This document shows positions 7,693 through 17,628 of a stretch of 60,037 nucleotides of DNA, in pieces. Numbering within the stretch: position 1 is the first letter of the stretch; every line of letters begins with the position of its first letter. Both the position numbers and the translations under genes were made by a program. The notes beneath the pieces are model-generated. The model searched no databases and had not been told where the DNA came from. It saw only the letters and a list, made by a program, of their open reading frames with translations. The stretch comes from CAZSAT01 sp964604675 (GTDB lineage Bacteria > Myxococcota_A > UBA796 > CAJQPC01), in NCBI GenBank assembly GCA_964604675.1, contig CAZSAT010000034.1:1-60037 (forward strand). Reading direction: 5' to 3'.

Positions 7693-9222
7693 TTAAACGG
7701 CGCCCGCGACCTCGTCACACGCGAAGTGCGCCAGCCCGTAGATCGTCTGGCTCGGGTTCACGCCCAGCGCCGTGGGGAGGACGGAGCCGTCCACCACATA
7801 CAGCCCGGCGACGCGGTGGTGCTGGAAGTCGGGCCCCACCACGCTCGCGGCCGGATCGTTCCCCATCATGCACCCACCCATCTGGTGGGCCGAGAAGATC
7901 GCGTGCTCCAAGGCGCCGTAGGGCGCAGCCTCGAGCCGCGCCAGGCCCGCTGCGTCGCGGAGCCGGACCGGCTCGACGTGCATGCTCGCCACCTCTTCCG
8001 CACCTGCGGCCAGCACGATCCGGGCCATCGCCACGGTGGAGGCGCGCATCGCTTCCACCAGGGCAGGCTCCACCGGGTAGTCCACCCGGATCCGGCCATC
8101 CCTCCGCAGCGACACGGTCCCGCCTTCGTCACCCGCCAACAGGCCATCTACCTGCAGGGCGATGATGGCGCCGAGGTGCGGCAGGTCGGCCATGAACTCC
8201 TGGTGCTCGAGACCGAAGCCGTTGAAGACGGTCGACGCGAGCATCGGCTGCAGCGGCGGGCACTCGAGGAAGAAGCCCATCTTGTCGCCACGGTCGATGA
8301 AGTGGTGGCTCCCCACGGACTGGGGGGCGCCGTAGTAGGGATGCACCGGCTCGGCGTAGCGACCACCCACGCCCACGACCGGGTGCAGGAACGTGCGGCG
8401 CCCCACCAGGCCGTCGTCCAGGCCACTTCGCAGCAGGAGCGCCGGACCGTTGATGGCGCCGGCCGACGACACCGTGACCTTCGGCCGGACGGTCACCGCG
8501 ACCCCGGAAGGCCGACCCGACGCGCGGTCGAGCACGCTGGCGTGCACCGCCACGACGCGCCCTCCCGCCACCTCGAGTCGGTCCACCCGCGTGTCGGCGA
8601 AGAGCCGCGCGCCGGCGTCGAGGGCGTCGGGCAGGTACGTCAGGTGCATCGCTTGCTTGCCGTCCACGGGGCAGCCCACGCCGCAGTAGCCACTGTTCGC
8701 GCAGCCCCTCACGTTGCGGCGCAGCTGGCTGTGCTCCCAGCCGAGCGCGGCGCAGCCTTCTTCGAGCTTGCTGTTGTTCGCGTTGTTCGCGGGCCACTCG
8801 GCGATCCCGAGGCGCTGCTCGACCGCCTCGAAGTGAGGGTCGAGGGCCGCCCGGGTGAGGTGGTCCAGGCCGTGCACATCCCGCCAGTGGTGCAAGATGC
8901 GATCGGGGGTACGGAAGCACGTGGTCCAGTTGATGGTGGTGCCGCCGCCCACCGATCGACCCTGCAGGATCGTGATCGCGAGGTCCGCCGTGCCGCGGGT
9001 GCCCCGATCCTGGTAGAGCATCGGAAAGGCGTCGCGCTCCTGCAGCGTGAACTCGGCGCGGGTGTGGTAGCCGCCCTCCTCCAGCACCACGACATCGAGC
9101 CCCCGCTCCGCCAGGCCGGCCGCCAGCACCGAACCGCCAGCCCCCGAGCCGATGATGCACACGTCGCAGGACACGGTGAGGTCGTTCGCGAGCCCGCTGC
9201 CAACGAAGACCGCGCCGCTCAC
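7693..9222 (-). CDS. GMC family oxidoreductase (choline/gluconate dehydrogenase type)
   Basis: A 509-residue flavoprotein. The FAD motif CIIGSGAGGSVLAAGLAERG is near residue 20. It also has GRSVGGGTTINWTTCFR (GMC signature 1), a Cys-rich GCANSGYCGVGCPVDGKQ segment and the C-terminal HQMGGCMMGNDP plus NPSQTIYGLAH with the active-site His and Asn. The GTG start overlaps the stop of the subunit-3 gene (GTGA). It lacks its own signal peptide, so it is probably exported by hitch-hiking on the Tat signal of that partner, as known for gluconate 2-dehydrogenase complexes. The sugar or alcohol substrate cannot be read from sequence. Confidence 0.92.
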   Translation of the reverse strand: MSGAVFVGSGLANDLTVSCDVCIIGSGAGGSVLAAGLAERGLDVVVLEEGGYHTRAEFTLQERDAFPMLYQDRGTRGTADLAITILQGRSVGGGTTINWTTCFRTPDRILHHWRDVHGLDHLTRAALDPHFEAVEQRLGIAEWPANNANNSKLEEGCAALGWEHSQLRRNVRGCANSGYCGVGCPVDGKQAMHLTYLPDALDAGARLFADTRVDRLEVAGGRVVAVHASVLDRASGRPSGVAVTVRPKVTVSSAGAINGPALLLRSGLDDGLVGRRTFLHPVVGVGGRYAEPVHPYYGAPQSVGSHHFIDRGDKMGFFLECPPLQPMLASTVFNGFGLEHQEFMADLPHLGAIIALQVDGLLAGDEGGTVSLRRDGRIRVDYPVEPALVEAMRASTVAMARIVLAAGAEEVASMHVEPVRLRDAAGLARLEAAPYGALEHAIFSAHQMGGCMMGNDPAASVVGPDFQHHRVAGLYVVDGSVLPTALGVNPSQTIYGLAHFACDEVAGAV

Positions 9223-9776
9223 TCCTCCCCCTCGGGCGACCACAGCTGTCCAGCCAGGCCGACGTTGCCGTAGTCGGGTGGCCCCGGGTAGCCGCAGCCG
9301 ACAAAGACGGTCGGGTCCGACCAGTACCCAGCAACGACCAGGCCGTGGATGGCCTTGTAGACCGTGCGCTTCACCGGCAGCTTCGAGAGCCGCCAGGTCT
9401 CCAGCACGGCGTCCTGATCCTCGTGCGGCAAGGCCGAGAACGGGGTGGCCCGTGCGTCGAGCAACAGACCCGTCAGCGCGCTCTCGAGCACCATCAAGCC
9501 CTGGCTCAGCTCCGCAGCGATGCCCGGATGCGCCGAGGCCAGCAGCACGTCGACCCCGATGGCCACGCCGAGCTCCGAGGCCTTCGGCAGGCCTTCGTAG
9601 CAGCAGATGCGCTCGGCCACCGCGAAGAGCACGCTGTAGGCCTTGGGCGAGAGCGCCTGGAGCGGCTGCGGCGGCGCGACGACCACCGTGCCGCGCAGCC
9701 CCAGCCCCACGCCGCCGAGCGCGAGCACGCCAGCGCCGACGGCTCCGACCTTCATCAGCTCGCGGCGGGTGGGCAT
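9219..9776 (-). CDS. gluconate 2-dehydrogenase subunit 3-like, Tat-exported
   Basis: A 185-residue protein with the Tat signal MPTRRELMKVGAVGAGVLAL, followed by a helical domain (YSVLFAVAERICCYE, IDVLLASAHPG-like segment, FSALPHEDQDAVLETW, KAIHGLVVAGYWSDP) matching the gluconate 2-dehydrogenase subunit 3 family. This subunit acts as chaperone and Tat carrier for the GMC flavoprotein encoded next. The usual third subunit, a membrane cytochrome c, is absent nearby. The start has no Shine-Dalgarno sequence, but TAGGCT lies five bases upstream. Confidence 0.88.
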   Translation of the reverse strand: MPTRRELMKVGAVGAGVLALGGVGLGLRGTVVVAPPQPLQALSPKAYSVLFAVAERICCYEGLPKASELGVAIGVDVLLASAHPGIAAELSQGLMVLESALTGLLLDARATPFSALPHEDQDAVLETWRLSKLPVKRTVYKAIHGLVVAGYWSDPTVFVGCGYPGPPDYGNVGLAGQLWSPEGEE

Positions 9777-9781
9777 GTGGG

Positions 9782-9787
9782 AGCCTA
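9782..9787 (-). promoter_or_regulatory. -10-like element close to start codon (TAGGCT)
   Basis: TAGGCT is separated from the ATG at 9776 by five bases (cccac), with no ribosome binding site between. It is consistent with leaderless transcription of the dehydrogenase operon. Confidence 0.4.
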
Positions 9788-9797
9788 TCCCGTGCGA

Positions 9798-10700
9798 TCA
9801 CGGCAGCTGCGGCCCTACCTGCAGGATGCCGCCGTTCACGGTGGCGGCCAGTCCCTTGCTCGTGAGGATCGCCTGGAGGGCGAGGTCCCACGGGACGTCC
9901 TCGAGCCGAACGGTGACGGAGCCCGAGACCTCGTCGCTGGCCACCACGTTCAGACCCGAGACCTCCGCGATCAGCCGGAGGACCTGGTGGATGTCGGCGT
10001 CGACCAGGTCGAGGCTGATCGGCGCGGCCGTGGAGCCACCACCGAAGCTGCTGCCGCTCGACCAGCTCCCGCCGAGGCCCAGCCCGGCACCGGCGCCCGC
10101 CGAGAGATCCGCGAGCCCGCCGTCGTAGAAACCGCCCACCACAAGGGTCCCGTCCGCCACCGTGCCGAGGCTCACGCCCGGCGCCGAGAGCTGGCCCTGC
10201 TCGTCCACCAGGAACTCGGAGGTGTAGGCACCCTGCACCGGCACGGCGACGACCCCGACGGTAGACACCGTTGCCGCTGGACCCGCTGCGCTGGCGGCCT
10301 CCGTGAAGGTCAGCACGATCCGATCGCCGTCGCGGTCCACGGTGGGCGTGGCGGCGTCAGCCAGCTGGATCGACACCCGGGCGCCGTCACCGACCTCACG
10401 CGCCTGCACGCCGAGCACCACACTGCCGAAGTCGTGGGTGGGCAGATCACGCGCCAGGCTCTGCGGCACCGAGACCCCGGGCAGGACCAGCGCGAGCGTC
10501 GAGCCCTCGGTCTGCAGGCTCCAGTGCTCCCCGGCCGACACGCCGACCAGCACCTGGCTGATCCCCTCGCCCGACACGAAGTCCAGCGAGGTCATGGCGC
10601 GCTCGGCGACCGCGGTGGGGCCGGACGGAGCACCCACACCGGTGCCCACGGGGCGTGCAGGGTCGACGCCCGCGAGGGCCAGGCAGTACAGCAGTGCCAT
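9798..10700 (-). CDS. AMIN + secretin N-domain (STN) protein without barrel
   Basis: A 300-residue protein with a short signal (MALLYCLALAG). Residues about 35-130 resemble an AMIN domain (TSLDFVSGEGISQVLVGV, then IVLTFTEA). The C-terminal 70 residues match the secretin/TonB short N-terminal domain of PilQ (ISLDLVDADIHQVLRLIAEV, SGLNVVASDEVSG, VPWDLALQAILTSKGL). PilQ continues into N-domains and a pore; this protein stops right after the STN. A Gly/Ser-rich linker separates the domains. It may bind peptidoglycan or assist a secretin encoded elsewhere. The start at 10700 fits the signal peptide and has TAAGCT seven bases upstream. Confidence 0.8.
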   Translation of the reverse strand: MALLYCLALAGVDPARPVGTGVGAPSGPTAVAERAMTSLDFVSGEGISQVLVGVSAGEHWSLQTEGSTLALVLPGVSVPQSLARDLPTHDFGSVVLGVQAREVGDGARVSIQLADAATPTVDRDGDRIVLTFTEAASAAGPAATVSTVGVVAVPVQGAYTSEFLVDEQGQLSAPGVSLGTVADGTLVVGGFYDGGLADLSAGAGAGLGLGGSWSSGSSFGGGSTAAPISLDLVDADIHQVLRLIAEVSGLNVVASDEVSGSVTVRLEDVPWDLALQAILTSKGLAATVNGGILQVGPQLP

Positions 10701-10707
10701 CGGCGTC

Positions 10708-10713
10708 AGCTTA
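10708..10713 (-). promoter_or_regulatory. -10-like element close to start codon (TAAGCT)
   Basis: TAAGCT lies seven bases upstream of the ATG at 10700 in the 51-bp divergent gap shared with the FKBP lipoprotein. No Shine-Dalgarno sequence is present, so the transcript may be leaderless. Confidence 0.38.
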
Positions 10714-10751
10714 CCGGTTAGCCCCTGGGGTCCCCAAGCTCCCGAGGAAGC

Positions 10752-11602
<851 letters not shown>

Positions 11603-11603
<1 letters not shown>

Positions 11604-12841
11604 TGCTCACGTTGCTGCTCACCGCGTGCGACCCCTACGGCGTCGTCGTGTCGCCGACGTCGGTGGCCACGGTGCTCCGGGTCACCTGGGAGGGCGACGC
11701 CGACACCGTCAGGTTCACGAGTCCCGGACGGAGTGGCACCACGAGCGGTGCAGGGGAGGCCCTGATCGTCGGGCTCCACCAGGCCGAGCAGGTGGAGATC
11801 CGGGTGAGCGGACCAAGCGGTGAGAGCCGGCCCGTCACCGTGCAGAGCGGCATCCTGCCCCCGGGCTTGCCCGCGTTCACCGTGACCGCGGGGGACGCGG
11901 CGCCGTGGCCGATGCTGATGGCCGCCGTCGGGACCCCCAGCTGGACCTATGTGATCGACGAGCAGGGCGAGGTCGTCTGGTACGTCAAGCTCGAGGAAGG
12001 GCTGGCCTCGACCGGTGTCGGGCTGCACGGTGGGCTACCGCTGCACAACGTCATGGACACCGACAAGGCCAACGACGTCGGCGCCGTGCACCAGCACGCC
12101 TGGGACGGGACCCTGATCGCCGAGACGCGGGTCGAGCTCGGGCACCACTTCTTCTGGATGCACGACGACGGGCGCCTGGCCTACCTCCAGGCCGACGTGC
12201 GGCTCGTCGAGGACGAGGGTTTCGTGGTCGGCGACAGCCTGCGCATCGTGCACCCCGACGGCGAGAGCGAGCTCTTGTGGAGCGCGTGGGACCACTTCCC
12301 GTGGAACAAGGACGAGCTGATCGACACCGGCTTCTACCCGCAGGGCTTCGATTGGACCCACGCCAACGGCCTCTCCTACGACCCGGTCCGCGACAGCTAC
12401 TGGATCTCGTTTGCGGTCCAGTCCAGCGTCGTCGAGGTGGACGCCAGCACGGGCGCGACCAGGAACCACCTCGGCTTCGGTGGCGATTGGACCGTCGAGG
12501 GCGACGGCTTCGGCCTGGACGTGGGCCCGCACTGTCCCAGCATGACGCCCCAGGGCACCCTCCTGCTGTTCGACAACCAGGCCCCCGACGACGGCACGTC
12601 TCGGGTGCTGGAGTACGACCTGGACTTCGACGGGCGGGTGGCGACGCCGCTCTCGGAGCTCTCGAGCACGGTGTACGCCGAGCTCCTCGGCTGCCCCAGA
12701 CGCACAGACGACGGCCTCACGCTGAGCTCGTGGGGCAGCGGCGGCCTGGTCACCGTCCACGACGGCAGCGAGCTGGTCTGGCAAGCCGAGGTGGACCTGG
12801 GCTTCAGCCTCGGGCAGGTGATGCCGGTCAGCCTGCCGTGA
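11603..12841 (+). CDS. arylsulfotransferase (ASST)-like lipoprotein
   Basis: A 412-residue lipoprotein, MLTLLLTAC with the cysteine at residue 9. An N-terminal beta-sandwich of about 100 residues is followed by a beta-propeller of the arylsulfotransferase type: YVIDEQGEVVWYVKL, LPLHNVMDT, GHHFFWMHDDGRLAYLQ, DWTHANGLSYDPVRDSYWIS and LLFDNQAP. Periplasmic ASSTs move sulfate between phenols through a catalytic His; several His-containing blade motifs are present, but the catalytic one was not assigned. The ATG overlaps the FKBP stop by one base, so the foldase and this propeller are co-translated. Confidence 0.82.
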
Positions 12842-12857
12842 GAGGCACCGCTCGGCG

Positions 12858-14120
12858 CTAGCGCCGCACCATGCGTCGCGCCGCCACGAGCGCGTCGAAA
12901 CCGCCGGCCTCGACCACCGACACCGCGGAATCGGCCGGGCTCCTGCCCTGCGCCAGGCGCTCGCGAAGGGGATCGAGAAAGGCCTGCTCGCCGAGCCCGC
13001 GTCGAGCCAACCCGAGCGAGGCTGCCTCCAGGAGGCGCCCCGTGAGACCCGGCAACGGCTCCGTCGCGCGCAGTCCGTGGTGCAGCGCGCCGTTGTGCCA
13101 CGCCCGCATCGGGCTCCAAGGATCGGCCCCGAGCGTCGCCAACTCTTCACCCACCTCGGCGGCCGCCTCGGCCCACCCCAACGCCAGCGCTGCCACGACG
13201 GGACCGGCGTCCGGCGGCTGCTGGCAGGCCGCACGCAGCTCGATGGTGGCGTGCGCCCCCCTCGGTCGCGCGGTGTTCCACACGTAGTGTTCGTGGAGCT
13301 GGAAGGCGTCCCAGTCTGCGCCCTCCGCGGCATGGAGGGCGAAGGCGCGCCCGTCGCCAGCCACAGGCGCCTCATAGCGCCCGGCCACCAGCACGGGCTG
13401 GTCGCCGAGGTGCTGGACCCAACCCGCCACATCGGCCACCGGACCGCGTGGCATGCCGTGACGGCCCGTGTCGGGGTGCAGCTGGCCCATGCGCACCTCC
13501 CGGGTGCTGGCCGCACCGGTCGCCTCCCCGCCCAAAAAAGGCGAGTTCGCCGTGAGGGCGATCAGCGGGGCGGCGAGCAGGTTCATCAGGTTGGTGAGCG
13601 CCACCAGCTCCGGCCCGCAGACGTCGACATGCACCTGGTCCGACGCCGTGACGGTGAACCAGAGCCAGCCATCGCCCAGGGTGTCCAGCAAGGTCTGGTA
13701 GCGCGGCTTCGGCGACAGAAGCGCCGGGGTGGGCGGCGTGCACGGCTGCGTGCCCAGGCCGAGCACGTGCACCTCGTGCGCCTCCGCAGCCGCCAGCACC
13801 GGCGCGAGCGCTCGCTGGTGAGCCTTGTCGAGCGCGAAGAGGTCGGGCTCCGGGCCGACGATGACCTCGACGGTGCCCCAGCCCACCTCGAGCGCATACT
13901 CCCCGAACGACGCGTCGATGCCCGTGATCATGCCGTCGGGCTGACGCTTGGCCCGGGCGCCGGGCAGCCTGGCGATCGCCTCCAGCAAGGGGCGCACATC
14001 GGCCGCGCGGCCCCGTGCGTCGACCACCGGATACTCTGCCTCTCGACCCAGGGTCCGGGGCCCGCGCAACGCTGGCGGAAACTGGCGCGCGAAGCGCTCG
14101 GCGAAGCGTGCGAGCGGCAT
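12858..14120 (-). CDS. GCS2-family glutamate--amine/cysteine ligase
   Basis: A 420-residue cytoplasmic enzyme. Motifs of the GCS2 carboxylate-amine ligase family: LGREAEYPVVDARG near residue 25, DQVHVDVCGPE, LTANSPFLGG and TIELRAACQQPP. The family uses ATP to join the gamma-carboxylate of glutamate to an amine or cysteine (GshA, EgtA, YbdK). No glutathione synthetase or ergothioneine gene is nearby. It is coupled by TGATG to a HAD gene and lies downstream of a permease, an amidotransferase and two dehydrogenases, which suggests gamma-glutamylation of an imported amine rather than thiol synthesis. That role is inference. Confidence 0.85.
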   Translation of the reverse strand: MPLARFAERFARQFPPALRGPRTLGREAEYPVVDARGRAADVRPLLEAIARLPGARAKRQPDGMITGIDASFGEYALEVGWGTVEVIVGPEPDLFALDKAHQRALAPVLAAAEAHEVHVLGLGTQPCTPPTPALLSPKPRYQTLLDTLGDGWLWFTVTASDQVHVDVCGPELVALTNLMNLLAAPLIALTANSPFLGGEATGAASTREVRMGQLHPDTGRHGMPRGPVADVAGWVQHLGDQPVLVAGRYEAPVAGDGRAFALHAAEGADWDAFQLHEHYVWNTARPRGAHATIELRAACQQPPDAGPVVAALALGWAEAAAEVGEELATLGADPWSPMRAWHNGALHHGLRATEPLPGLTGRLLEAASLGLARRGLGEQAFLDPLRERLAQGRSPADSAVSVVEAGGFDALVAARRMVRR

Positions 14121-14857
14121 CAGTCCAGCGCCCCGAGCACCGCCGCGAAGTCGTGCCAGTGCGCGCAGTGGGCGTCGGCCGACTCGGCTCCCCCGCGGTC
14201 CAAGACCCCCGTGTAGAGCACGCCGCGGCCACCGGCAGCGCGCACGCCGGTCACGTCCTTCTCGAGGCGGTCCCCCACGTGCACGAGCTCGGACGGTGCA
14301 ATTCCCAGACCACCGCACACGCGCTCGAAGCCGAGGGTTGCGGGCTTCGAGCGGCCGACCTCGTCGGAGAAGCAGCACACCTGGAAGTACGGCAACAAGC
14401 CCAGGTTGCCCAGGATGCGCCGGAGGCCCAGTCCGTTGGTGACGATCGCATCGGAGACGATGGCCAGCGGGTAGCGTCGCGCCATCACCTCGAGCATGCG
14501 GTACACGCCCGGGGCCGGGTCCGGCGGCACGGCAACCTCCATGTTCTCGAGCTCGAACACCAGCGCGTCGAAGCCAGGGGTCGCGTCCACGCCCAGCACC
14601 CGGAAGGCCTCCGTGAGCCGCTCGCCCACGCCAGGCGTGATGGATCGCCCGTGCCAGAGGGTCTCGGCCCACGCGGTGGCGGCGGCCCACGCGGCCGGCG
14701 CGCCATCCAGCTGCGGGTGGTGGCGCGCAATCTCTGCGCAGAAGGCCTCCCTGCGCGCGTCGAGCTTGGTGCGGAAGCCGAGCGCAGCGCGCTTGGGCTC
14801 ATCGGACCCGTCGACGAGCAGACAGTCCCAGACATCGAAGCTGACGGCACGGATCAT
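14120..14857 (-). CDS. HAD-superfamily hydrolase
   Basis: A 245-residue protein with the four HAD motifs: SFDVWDCLL (Asp8 nucleophile, Asp11 acid/base), the Ser of AIVSDAIV, the Lys of GRSKPATLGF and GDRLEKDVTG with the metal-binding acids. The cap region is helical (C1 type), as in phosphoglycolate-phosphatase-like enzymes. A phosphatase on a small metabolite is most likely; the substrate is unknown. It starts 38 bp after the permease fusion and is coupled to the GCS2 ligase by a one-base TGATG overlap. Confidence 0.87.
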   Translation of the reverse strand: MIRAVSFDVWDCLLVDGSDEPKRAALGFRTKLDARREAFCAEIARHHPQLDGAPAAWAAATAWAETLWHGRSITPGVGERLTEAFRVLGVDATPGFDALVFELENMEVAVPPDPAPGVYRMLEVMARRYPLAIVSDAIVTNGLGLRRILGNLGLLPYFQVCCFSDEVGRSKPATLGFERVCGGLGIAPSELVHVGDRLEKDVTGVRAAGGRGVLYTGVLDRGGAESADAHCAHWHDFAAVLGALD

Positions 14858-14895
14858 GGCCGCCCCCTATCCGCTCCGAGACCGGACCCGACGGC

Positions 14896-17604
14896 TCAGA
14901 TCTCCGGACCCACCGGATGCAGCCGACGGTCGAGGAGCTCGTCCGCCGCGATCAGTGCCGCGCGTGCTTCACCGGTGGTCTCGGCGTCCCGCAGCTCGTC
15001 GAGCACGTCGCTGGTGAGGATCATGCGCGCGAGTCGGTCGAGGATCCAGAGCTGGACCTGCCTGTGGCGCGGCGAAGCCGCGACGCAGAAGAAGACGTCC
15101 ACCAAACGGCGCTCGCGCCCTCGGAAGTCCACCTCGTCGCCGAGCACAGCCACCCCGATCACGGGCCGCGTCATGTCCTTCACCGACGCGCCCAACATGG
15201 CGACGCCACCCGAGAGCGCGGTGTTCTGGCGGCGATCGCGCTCCAACATGGCCCGCAGCACGGGTTCCGGGTCGACGAGCCCAGCGGCCGCGGCGACGCC
15301 GAAGGCCATCTCCGAGAAGAGGTCCTGCTTCCTGCGGGTCGGGCGACTGGCGGCAGAGTTCGTGCCACCGACCGAGATCGGGCTGGCTTCGAGGTAGCCC
15401 TTGAGGCTGAAGGTGTCCTGATCGCCCAAGGAGAGCGCATAGCGGTGGTGCACCTCGGGCCGTGGGGTCTCGAGCCGGAGCACGCTGCACGTCACGGCGT
15501 CGGCCAGGCGGTGCTCGTGGGATCCGAACAGGATCGTGCGAAAGCCCTGCTCTGGGGGGCTCCCCATCACCATCAGGTCGAAGTTGTCGGACAGCTCGCC
15601 GAGCCGGTCGTAGGGCTGGTCGGTGCGAAGCACCATGCTCCGTGTGCTGGCGCGGGTGTGTTGCATCAGCTGCAGGTGGTAGTCCTTCTGCTGCTGCACC
15701 AGCGAGGTGTCGGCGGCCTTCGGGAGCAAGCCGACCAGGGTCACAGAACCACCCGTGGCACGCGCAAAGCGATCGGCCACGTGCACCACCATCGTGTCGT
15801 AGGGCCCGGGCTCGGCGACCACGAGCACGTCCTTCACCTCGCCGGTGCCTCGCTCCTTGTAGATCGCCAGGTCGCAGGGCGGCCGCTCCAGCCAGGAGTC
15901 CAGCGGATGGCGCACGAAGCTGGTGAGGCGGCCGCCTTCCGGCCACTTCATCACGATCCAACCGGCCCGGGTGGCCCGAGCGTGCTCGAACAAGGCCCGC
16001 ATCGCGTGGTGGGTGACGATGTCGTGGAACTCCATGTCGAGCTTGAGCTCGTCGGCGAGCTTGAAGGTCTCCCCGGCGAGCGCGCTCTCTTCGGTGTGGT
16101 CGTCGAGCTTGGTCGAGAGCGCCACCTGCTCGGCCACCTCTTCGAAGCGAAGGACCTCGAGCAACCCGACCTCGACGAAGGTGGAGGCCAGGCGCACGAT
16201 GCGGTCCATCGCGGGACGCTTGCCCATCAACGGCACGATGACCCGTGGGCCCTGTTCCGTGAGCTCGTCGGCATGCTCGAAGGCCTCGGTCACCTGCAGC
16301 ACCTGCACCTCGCCGACGAGGTGGCGCAGCGCGCTCACCCTGGACTGCCGGCTGCGGGCGTAGATGCCGTACCAGGCCCCCCCAACCAGGACCGCGGCGG
16401 CCACACCCGCCACGCCGATGCCTCCGAGCGAGGCGAGCAGCCACACCCCGCCCAAGCCGCCGACGACGGGCGCGACCGGGTAGAGCGGCATCAAGAAGGT
16501 CGGCCGGTACCAGCGCGCGTGGCTCTCGCGCAACACCACCACGGCCAGGTTGGCGATCACGAACAGGAAGATGCCGAAGCCGCTCGCGAGCTTGGCGAGC
16601 TTGGCGACCGGCAGCACCGTGACCAGGGCGATGAGGCCAGCGCCCGTGAGCAGGATGGACAGGTGCGGGGTGCCGTAGCGGGCGGACACCCTCGCCAGCA
16701 CGGGCGGCATCAGGTTCGCCCGGGCCATGGCGAAGGGGAAGCGGCTGGCGGCGAGGAGCCCTGCGTTGCACATCGATGCCAGCGCCACCACGCCCATCAC
16801 ACCCATCACCGCACGGCCGGTTCGACCGCCGATGGCCTCCCCCAGCGTGGCCATCGGAGCGATGTCGTGCTGGAGCTGCTCGACTGGGACGAGCCCGGTC
16901 AGCAACCAGCTCACGCCGGCGTAGAGCACCATGATCATCGCGAGCGCGGAGAGCATGCCCAGTGGCATGTTCCGCTCCGGGTTCCGCACCTCCTCGGCCA
17001 CCGAGGACACCTTGGTGATGCCCTTGAAGGAGATGAACACGAAGCCCGCGGCCGCGAAGATGCCCTCCACGCCGCCCCCATCGGCGGCGTAGTGCCTGGT
17101 GTCGATGTGGCCGATGCCCAACGCACCGAGCGAGATCAGAGCCGCCACGCAGGCGCCCACCACCAGGATCTGCAAGCCCGAGACCTTGCCCACTCCGACA
17201 ACGTTCAGCCCGGTGAGCACCACCAGGATCAGGAGCGCGACCGGCAGCGCCGCCACGTCCGAGAAGACCGCCAGGTAGGCGCCCGTGCCGAGCGCGGCGA
17301 AGGCGGTCTTGGCCAGCATCGCGCCCCAGGTCCCCATCCCGGTGATGGTGCCCGCGAGCGGCCCGAGCGCACGGTCCACGTACACGAAGATGCCACCGGA
17401 CACCGGCATCGCTGTCGAGAGCTCGGACAGCGCGAGGATGGCCGGCAACGCCAGCACGCCAGCCACCAGGTAGCTCAGGCCGACATGCGGCCCAGCGATG
17501 CCCGCGGCAAGTCCGGGCAGGACGAACACGCCGGCTCCGAGGGCGGCGCTGGCGATGCTGAAGACGGACCAGAACCCGAGGGTCCGGTCGAGCTGTTTGG
17601 CCAA
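14896..17604 (-). CDS. APC amino-acid/amine permease fused to USP and EIIA-like domains
   Basis: A 902-residue fusion. Residues 1 to about 430 are an APC transporter of roughly 12 helices (FVLPGLAAGIAGPHVGLSY; cytoplasmic loop FISFKGITKVSSVAEEVRNP). Residues about 440-725 resemble two universal stress protein domains (DVLVVAEPGPYDTMVVHVAD; DLMVMGSPP). Residues about 750-900 match a PTS EIIA type-2 domain (AMLERDRRQNTALSGGVAML; VDFRGRERRLVDVFFCVAA). The phosphorylatable His of the GxAxPHA motif is Gly here (GVAMLGA). The TTG start gives MAKQLDRT. It likely imports an amine or amino acid under regulatory control of its cytoplasmic tail, 24 bp downstream of the amidotransferase gene. Confidence 0.87.
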   Translation of the reverse strand: MAKQLDRTLGFWSVFSIASAALGAGVFVLPGLAAGIAGPHVGLSYLVAGVLALPAILALSELSTAMPVSGGIFVYVDRALGPLAGTITGMGTWGAMLAKTAFAALGTGAYLAVFSDVAALPVALLILVVLTGLNVVGVGKVSGLQILVVGACVAALISLGALGIGHIDTRHYAADGGGVEGIFAAAGFVFISFKGITKVSSVAEEVRNPERNMPLGMLSALAMIMVLYAGVSWLLTGLVPVEQLQHDIAPMATLGEAIGGRTGRAVMGVMGVVALASMCNAGLLAASRFPFAMARANLMPPVLARVSARYGTPHLSILLTGAGLIALVTVLPVAKLAKLASGFGIFLFVIANLAVVVLRESHARWYRPTFLMPLYPVAPVVGGLGGVWLLASLGGIGVAGVAAAVLVGGAWYGIYARSRQSRVSALRHLVGEVQVLQVTEAFEHADELTEQGPRVIVPLMGKRPAMDRIVRLASTFVEVGLLEVLRFEEVAEQVALSTKLDDHTEESALAGETFKLADELKLDMEFHDIVTHHAMRALFEHARATRAGWIVMKWPEGGRLTSFVRHPLDSWLERPPCDLAIYKERGTGEVKDVLVVAEPGPYDTMVVHVADRFARATGGSVTLVGLLPKAADTSLVQQQKDYHLQLMQHTRASTRSMVLRTDQPYDRLGELSDNFDLMVMGSPPEQGFRTILFGSHEHRLADAVTCSVLRLETPRPEVHHRYALSLGDQDTFSLKGYLEASPISVGGTNSAASRPTRRKQDLFSEMAFGVAAAAGLVDPEPVLRAMLERDRRQNTALSGGVAMLGASVKDMTRPVIGVAVLGDEVDFRGRERRLVDVFFCVAASPRHRQVQLWILDRLARMILTSDVLDELRDAETTGEARAALIAADELLDRRLHPVGPEI

Positions 17605-17628
17605 GAACTACCCCGTCCGCGGAGCCTA

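Noticed and set aside
12858..14120. GCS2 ligase as glutathione or ergothioneine biosynthesis gene
   Set aside because: No glutathione synthetase or Egt genes are near; the context favours amine metabolism. Thiol ligase activity is not excluded, so no gene symbol was given.
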